Below are positions 6,432 to 11,002 of a stretch of 11,002 nucleotides of DNA, piece by piece. Position 1 is the first letter of the stretch. The number at the start of each line of letters is the position of its first letter. Origin of the DNA: Treponema sp. (GTDB lineage Bacteria; Spirochaetota; Spirochaetia; Treponematales; Treponemataceae); the NCBI GenBank assembly GCA_016293645.1, contig JAEDDW010000056.1, forward strand, positions 1-11,002, in the 5' to 3' direction. The notes under the pieces are model-generated. The model was given only the letters and a program-made list of their open reading frames with translations, ran no database searches and was not told the DNA's origin. Made by a program: the position numbers and the translations under genes.

Positions 6432-7937
6432 GTGGACATCGTTATACAGAACACATCCAATGGCGAGCAATCATGTTCAGTAAACAATATCCGTCTTCAT
6501 TCCCTATACAATCCTTCAAAGGAAGCTTCAAGATTCATTGAGAGTTCCGTCTGTCCTTTCAATCCTAAATACGTACTTATAACGGAACCGGCACTATCCT
6601 ATTGCGTCAAACCACTTAAAGAAAAATTTCCACAGGCAAGACTCTGCTGCGTCAGATTCACCCCCGCTTTCAATCAATGGAACAAGATCTGGGACAAAGT
6701 TTTCAACGCATACAATAAAACAGAGGAATCATCTGTTAACAAAAACCTTTCAGAAGAAATATTTTCCTACATGGGAGAAGAAGGCATTTCACAATGTTTT
6801 TTCATTTCCTGGAATGCTTCAGAAAAAGCTTTTGAAAATTTCCACCAGTTTACATGGAACGAGATCAAAAAGGCAGTCCTTAAAAGCCAAAGTGTCCTTG
6901 CAACGAGAAACTATTTCGCAAAAAGATGGACAAAGAACGCATTGAGGTTTTCTTTGTTCACAGAAAAGATCGCAGCAGTTTCAAAAGGAAAATGTGACAT
7001 TGTCATATGCGCAAGCGGTCCAAGCCTGTTGTCTTCGATTGACAACATAAAAAAATTCAGGGACAGTTTTTTTCTTATCGCTGTTTCATCAGCATTAAGG
7101 CCACTTGTTGCCTGCGGAATTTATCCTGATCTTTGCATTTCAACAGACGGAGGATACTGGGCAAAGAAACACATATCCTTTGCTTTGAATGGAAATGCAG
7201 TTCCCCTGGCCTTGAGCGGTGAAAGCGGATGTTTTGCTTCCCTACTTGCAGACCACAACGTCGTTCCCCTTTTGTACGGAGACGGAACTTCAGAAGACAT
7301 CTTGAAATCAACCATCGGGAAAGGCTTGCCTGCACGCAGAAACGGCAGTGTATCCGGAACAGCCGCCGAACTAGCATTATCATTGACCAGCGGTGATGTA
7401 TATTTCTGCGGCCTTGATCTTTCATTCAGCAAAGGTCATGTACACATGCAGCCCAATGAACTTGAAATCAACGATGCAATCCACGACACAAGAACAAGAA
7501 CCATGGAAACAAGAATTTCTTCCCAATCCATAAACAAGGCTTCAATCGACATCTACAGATCATGGTTCTCGACAACGGATTTCAAAGGACGACTCTACAG
7601 ATTGAGCAACAGATACAAATATGATTCAACATTGGGTTCAATCAAAGATGTCGATTGGATTTTTTTTGAATCCCGAAACAGGGAATCACATAAGCAGGAA
7701 AAACCGGAATTTACATATTCCGAAAGGGACATAAATCCAAAGAAAGATACGGAAAGACTCGTCGAGCTGTGCAAAAACAATATCACGAAAAAAAACTGGA
7801 TAAAAGAAGCAGTACCATCGGAATACGTTGTCCTTGAACGCACAACAGGAACTCCGGCAGAAGAAAAATCACAACGTATTGTTTCAGAGGGAATGAAAGA
7901 TTTTCTGAATGACATTTTGAGGGCAATACACAGATGA
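6432..7937 (+). CDS. Maf/DUF115 (MAF_flag10) family protein, first of pair
   Basis: A member of the motility-associated-factor glycosyltransferase family, whose studied members add nonulosonic-acid sugars to flagellins in the cytoplasm; databases also label it 6-hydroxymethylpterin diphosphokinase MptE-like. From GTG 6432 it has 501 residues. The core begins with CDIVICASGPSLLSSIDNI (188-206, the GPSL loop), continues with LRPLVACGIYPDLCISTDGGYW (222-243), NGSVSGTAAELALSL (304-318) and FCGLDLSFSKGHVH (325-338). The region before residue 180 is poorly conserved, and KYVLITEPA (46-54) may be what remains of a Rossmann-like N-terminal domain. There is no signal peptide or TM. It is separated from the acidic gene by a strong terminator and coupled by an ATGA overlap to a second Maf gene. 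Substrate and donor sugar cannot be told from sequence. The pterin-kinase label is, in my view, less likely than sugar transfer. Confidence 0.85.
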   Translation: MDIVIQNTSNGEQSCSVNNIRLHSLYNPSKEASRFIESSVCPFNPKYVLITEPALSYCVKPLKEKFPQARLCCVRFTPAFNQWNKIWDKVFNAYNKTEESSVNKNLSEEIFSYMGEEGISQCFFISWNASEKAFENFHQFTWNEIKKAVLKSQSVLATRNYFAKRWTKNALRFSLFTEKIAAVSKGKCDIVICASGPSLLSSIDNIKKFRDSFFLIAVSSALRPLVACGIYPDLCISTDGGYWAKKHISFALNGNAVPLALSGESGCFASLLADHNVVPLLYGDGTSEDILKSTIGKGLPARRNGSVSGTAAELALSLTSGDVYFCGLDLSFSKGHVHMQPNELEINDAIHDTRTRTMETRISSQSINKASIDIYRSWFSTTDFKGRLYRLSNRYKYDSTLGSIKDVDWIFFESRNRESHKQEKPEFTYSERDINPKKDTERLVELCKNNITKKNWIKEAVPSEYVVLERTTGTPAEEKSQRIVSEGMKDFLNDILRAIHR

Positions 7938-9454
7938 TATATTCCGGTATAATTCAATCAAAGACAAACAGTCAGGTTCCAGTCTATGCAAGCGGAAAAC
8001 CATCCCATTCAAAATACAATCCTGATGTCGAAAAAATCAATATGGACAAAAATTTCCAAGGATGCCTTGTCATCGCGGGAATCGCAGGTGGATTCCATAT
8101 TGCAAACATACTGTCCAATCCAGATATCAGCAGAATAATTGCAGTTGAAGCCGACGATGAAAGCCTTAAATTTGTCCTCTCCCTTGATAAGGTAAAGGAA
8201 ATATCAGGCAACAAAAAAATAACTTTTTGCACTAAAGATGACCTGATGGAAATCTTACTGAACCAATATGTTCCATCACTGTACAAAAACCTAACGTTGG
8301 AATTCTTACGATCATGGGAAATTGAAAACCCGGAACACTCGAAACAGATCCACACATGCCTGATGGAATTTCTTAAACTTGTCTCGGCGGATTATTCGGT
8401 ACAGGTTCACTTTGGAAAATTGTGGCACAGAAACATCCTGCTGAACCTCAATTACATTTCAGAAAACAGCAACTGGACTTCAATAGTTCCGCCTGATACA
8501 CAAAAAAAAGCCGCCATAATCGCCGCAGGACCTTCTCTTGAAAAAACATTGACAAAACTTTTCAATGAAAGAAATTCCTATTACATAATTTCAACCGACA
8601 CCGCATATGGAACTCTTCTGGCATACAACATCACACCCGATGCAGTTGTAACAGTTGATGCACAGCACGTTTCTTCGGAACATTATTTTGGCGCAGGAAA
8701 AAACAGCACCCTTTTCATTCTTGACATATCTTCAAACCCTGAGACAGTAAAGCTCCTGCACAAAGCCGGAAACAGCATTTTTTTTGTCAGAAGCGCACAC
8801 CCTCTTTCGGCATACATTTCAGAAAACACAGGCATTCCATACCTTGACTCAGGATCAGGAACCGTAACCATTGCAGCCGCTGATTTTGCAGAAAAAGCAG
8901 GTTTCAGGGAAATTGAATTTTTTGGAGCTGACTTTGCCTATTCAGACGGCAAGCCGTACAGTCGTGGAACCTACCTTGAAAAAAAATTTCACAGCAGATC
9001 GGCAAGAACCTCCAGTGCAGAAAATCTTTACACGGCATTGATGTTCCGCACACAGCTGAAACAGCCGGGAAATTCCATATTTGACAATCCATGTAGAAAC
9101 AGAAAAAGCAGTGAAGTTCTAGAATCCTACGGAGAAACTCTCCTTCAATGGGCTGAAAGAAATAACCTCATAAAAAAAGACAATTCATTTATCAGCGAAA
9201 AAAGCAACATCAACCAATTGAATTTTTCCAGGATCGACGGAACAAAGATCGAAAGCACATTGAAAAAACTCATGGTTTCAATAAGAAAAAGAATCAATGA
9301 ACTGGAAGGTCTATCTGACTATGAGATCATAGAAAAAATCACCAGTTCAAAAGAGCTTATGACACTTCTGCCTTTGTTTGCTGCGATGAAAGGCGATGGT
9401 CTGTCAGAAAATATTAGTCTTGCATACAACTTTCTACTATATTATAATTTATAG
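7934..9454 (+). CDS. Maf/DUF115 (MAF_flag10) family protein, second of pair
   Basis: A full-length Maf-type protein of 506 residues, clearly related to the preceding gene product but too different to be a recent duplicate. Residues 42-80 form a Rossmann-like start (CLVIAGIAGGFHIANIL, then IIAVEADDESLKF). The Maf core runs from KKAAIIAAGPSLEKTLTKL (191-209) through IISTDTAYGTLLAYNITPDAVVTVDAQ (218-244) and LDSGSGTVTIAAADFAEKAG (304-323) to FFGADFAYSDGKPYSRGTY (329-347). This copy keeps the family motifs better than its neighbour, so it is the better candidate for the active transferase, with the first as a divergent partner or an enzyme for another acceptor (inference). The start is the ATG of an ATGA overlap with the upstream stop, and GAGGG stands 10 nt before it, so translation is coupled. 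Its last codons double as the -10 box of the next gene's promoter. Confidence 0.88.
   Translation: MIYSGIIQSKTNSQVPVYASGKPSHSKYNPDVEKINMDKNFQGCLVIAGIAGGFHIANILSNPDISRIIAVEADDESLKFVLSLDKVKEISGNKKITFCTKDDLMEILLNQYVPSLYKNLTLEFLRSWEIENPEHSKQIHTCLMEFLKLVSADYSVQVHFGKLWHRNILLNLNYISENSNWTSIVPPDTQKKAAIIAAGPSLEKTLTKLFNERNSYYIISTDTAYGTLLAYNITPDAVVTVDAQHVSSEHYFGAGKNSTLFILDISSNPETVKLLHKAGNSIFFVRSAHPLSAYISENTGIPYLDSGSGTVTIAAADFAEKAGFREIEFFGADFAYSDGKPYSRGTYLEKKFHSRSARTSSAENLYTALMFRTQLKQPGNSIFDNPCRNRKSSEVLESYGETLLQWAERNNLIKKDNSFISEKSNINQLNFSRIDGTKIESTLKKLMVSIRKRINELEGLSDYEIIEKITSSKELMTLLPLFAAMKGDGLSENISLAYNFLLYYNL
9420..9448 (+). promoter_or_regulatory. Promoter for the GGDEF-like membrane protein, inside the end of the second Maf gene
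   Basis: TTGCAT (9420-9425) and a perfect TATAAT (9443-9448) are 17 bp apart. The predicted start is at about 9455-9456, the A of the ATG or 1 nt before, so the mRNA would be leaderless; no Shine-Dalgarno is present. The -10 hexamer is at the same time the Tyr-Asn codon pair 504-505 of the Maf gene. Confidence 0.6.
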
Positions 9455-9455
9455 C

Positions 9456-10940
9456 ATGAAAGCAAAAAAGAATCTTGCATTTATAATTACAATCACTTCC
9501 GTATATGTCCTGACAGTTTTGATTTATGGTGTTTCCCTTTTCATGGAATACAAGAATGGCCTTGAGAAGTCAAGGTCTCGTTTCAATTCCATCACAAAAG
9601 ATGTAAGCAGAATCAGCAGAACCTATACTCCAAGAAGCGATAAATTCTATGATGAACTTCTCATCTCCCTTGGAAATGTTTCTGACATAGCCGGCATTCA
9701 GCTTGTCTACGGCAATGAGCTTATCTTTTCCTATCCAAAAGATTTAAAGGAATTGAACAACATCAACGAACATCTTGTTCAGCCATTGACCACGACGGTT
9801 TTTACTTCAAACGGAATTCCAATGAATCTGACAGCTTCCGTTTATACTTTGAAACCGTCATCAATATTCTACAAGGGTCGCATTGCATTCATCGTGGTGC
9901 TTGCGGCTACAGTTTTCACAGCCATCTATCTTATTGTCTGCGTCAAGAAAGGGACATTTCCTACTGAAGCGGAATCTGATGACCTTGATGAAGATGAAAT
10001 TGATTATCCTGATGTTTCTTACTATGACATAGAAGCAGAAAAGGATGATTCTGAAGCACAGGAAGAACATCTCGCAGAAGAACCATCAGAGGAAGCTGCT
10101 GAAGAAAAGAAAGAAGAAATCGTTGAAGAAAAAGAAGATGATGTTCTTTCATTCCTTAACGAGGAAAAAGTTCCAGAAGAAAATGACAGCAAAACTGAAA
10201 CTTTGAATGCAACAGATGAAGCCGTTGAAAAAAACGACGGCAATGAATCAGAAAATTCCGACTCATCTCAACCAAAGGGACTTTTCTGTCCTGATACAGG
10301 ATTTGGGTGGGAAGAATACATGATTACCCGTCTTGACAGTGAGCTTCTCAGATCTGCTTCAAGCGACCAGGACATTTCACTTTTTACAATCAAGATTGAA
10401 GGAATCGACTGGAAGTCTGATTGTGGTAAAAAAATCAGCAAGCTCATCCTTGAAATCGTCAAGTTCAACGATCTTGTCTTCAATCACGGAACTGATGAAG
10501 TAAGCGCAATTTTCCAGAACCAGAATACAGACCAGGCTCTTGTGACTGCGGAATCAGTACACAATAAACTAGTCAAACTACTTTCTGAAAACAATCAGAA
10601 CAACAAGGTTGCAATCGGTATCTCAACAAGATCTCTTAGACTTATTTCGGCATCACGCCTTGCCAACGAAAGCGAAGAAGCACTTAAAAGAGCAATTGCA
10701 GATCCAGATTCTCCGATCATCGCATTCAGGGTAAATCCAGAACGCTACAAGGATTTTCTTGCATCAGAATCTTTCCAGGAGAAAGACAGGCCTCTCGAAA
10801 AGTCTGAAGATGAAAAACTTCTTGAGTCCCTTCCAGAACCTCCTGCCGACGATGACGAAGATGGTATAGAAGTTGAGACAGAAGTCTCGGGATCTGAATC
10901 ATTCGATGATTTTGACATCGATGAAGAACTTAAGATCTGA
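9456..10940 (+). CDS. Two-TM sensor-like protein with degenerate GGDEF-fold domain
   Basis: From ATG 9456 the protein has 494 residues. TM1 (about 7-29) and TM2 (about 142-163) enclose a region of about 110 residues (31-141) that should lie outside the cytoplasm and may sense a signal. A strongly acidic linker (165-270, EEAAEEKKEEIVEEKEDD) leads to a GGDEF-like domain (about 278-430): TGFGWEEYMITRLDSELLRSAS, IKIEGIDWKSDCGK, VKFNDLVFNHGTDEVSAIF, RLANESEEALKRA, then IIAFRVNPERYKDF. The signature reads GTDEV instead of GGDEF. The first metal-binding Asp position appears to be Lys, and the inhibitory-site register RxxD is KFND. Diguanylate cyclase activity is therefore unlikely; a regulatory or ligand-binding role is inferred. 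The acidic tail ends SFDDFDIDEELKI. I chose this start because a longer frame from 9396 would run through the Maf stop region and put a second hydrophobic stretch before TM1. A promoter sits right before it. Confidence 0.82.
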   Translation: MKAKKNLAFIITITSVYVLTVLIYGVSLFMEYKNGLEKSRSRFNSITKDVSRISRTYTPRSDKFYDELLISLGNVSDIAGIQLVYGNELIFSYPKDLKELNNINEHLVQPLTTTVFTSNGIPMNLTASVYTLKPSSIFYKGRIAFIVVLAATVFTAIYLIVCVKKGTFPTEAESDDLDEDEIDYPDVSYYDIEAEKDDSEAQEEHLAEEPSEEAAEEKKEEIVEEKEDDVLSFLNEEKVPEENDSKTETLNATDEAVEKNDGNESENSDSSQPKGLFCPDTGFGWEEYMITRLDSELLRSASSDQDISLFTIKIEGIDWKSDCGKKISKLILEIVKFNDLVFNHGTDEVSAIFQNQNTDQALVTAESVHNKLVKLLSENNQNNKVAIGISTRSLRLISASRLANESEEALKRAIADPDSPIIAFRVNPERYKDFLASESFQEKDRPLEKSEDEKLLESLPEPPADDDEDGIEVETEVSGSESFDDFDIDEELKI

Positions 10941-10944
10941 CAGG

Positions 10945-10991
10945 TTGTTCCCAAAGTGATTCCAGGGTGGTTGAGCATAGTCGAAACCACC
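10945..10991 (+). repeat. Dispersed hairpin repeat, copy 2
   Basis: Same orientation as the copy at 2630-2676, 39 of 47 positions identical with no gaps. It begins 4 nt after the stop of the last gene. Changes relative to copy 1 (C to T in the stem) turn the interrupted stem into a perfect one. Confidence 0.8.
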
Positions 10992-11002
10992 CTTATTTTT
11001 TT
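10965..11002 (+). terminator. Intrinsic terminator built from the repeat hairpin
   Basis: GGGTGGTT (10965-10972) pairs perfectly over 8 bp with AACCACCC (10985-10992) around a 12-nt loop, followed by TTA and at least seven T up to the window edge. It lies 24 nt after the stop codon of the GGDEF-like gene, and its stem and loop come from the repeat. Confidence 0.85.

Noticed and set aside
9396..9455. Upstream ATG at 9396 for the GGDEF-like gene
   Set aside because: It would overlap the second Maf gene by 59 nt, add an odd hydrophobic leader before TM1, and has no SD; the ATG at 9456 gives a normal basic N-terminus right after a promoter.
9456..10940. Active diguanylate cyclase
   Set aside because: GTDEV instead of GGDEF and loss of likely metal and substrate residues argue against catalysis.

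Overview
The window looks like a chromosomal stretch of a spirochaete of the genus Treponema. That rests on recognition of several protein styles: a septum-formation-initiator protein beginning MERFRFLVAVFAGTLFY, a very long acidic protein with a conserved N-terminus (LDKYGVWVKKPP) and C-terminus, paired Maf/DUF115 proteins, and a membrane protein with a degenerate GGDEF-like domain. Base composition is moderate and AT-leaning. No tRNA, rRNA, CRISPR array, insertion sequence or phage gene is visible.

Left part (1-2513). smpB (trans-translation) is followed 9 nt downstream by a secreted protein of unknown function that starts with TTG. Two minus-strand genes converge on it: an FtsB/DivIC-like divisome protein and tsaC (tRNA t6A synthesis), which overlap each other by 20 nt. 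tsaC and the secreted protein gene overlap tail to tail by 14 nt. A good intrinsic terminator for the minus-strand pair is embedded, antisense, in the coding sequence of the secreted protein gene.

Middle (2442-2795). This stretch has no credible gene. It holds an AT-rich promoter region and a dispersed hairpin repeat whose second copy lies at the far right edge of the window.

Right part (2796-10940). Four plus-strand genes follow: a 1184-residue, extremely acidic, repeat-rich and probably disordered cytoplasmic protein; two translationally coupled Maf-type glycosyltransferase-family proteins; and a two-TM sensor-like protein with a degenerate GGDEF-fold domain. They look like one functional neighbourhood but not one simple operon. 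A strong terminator separates the acidic gene from the Maf pair, its U-tract touching the Shine-Dalgarno of the next gene, and the last gene has its own promoter inside the end of the second Maf gene. Direct copies of the same repeat flank the block, and the right copy serves as its terminator. A link to flagellin or surface glycosylation is inferred from the Maf family and from known glycosylation of treponemal flagellins; it is not shown by the sequence.

The most interesting signals are two genes whose promoter placement and missing Shine-Dalgarno predict leaderless mRNAs, the terminator/SD junction in front of the Maf pair, the nested repeats of the acidic protein, and a GGDEF-like domain that keeps the layout but not the residues of an active cyclase.
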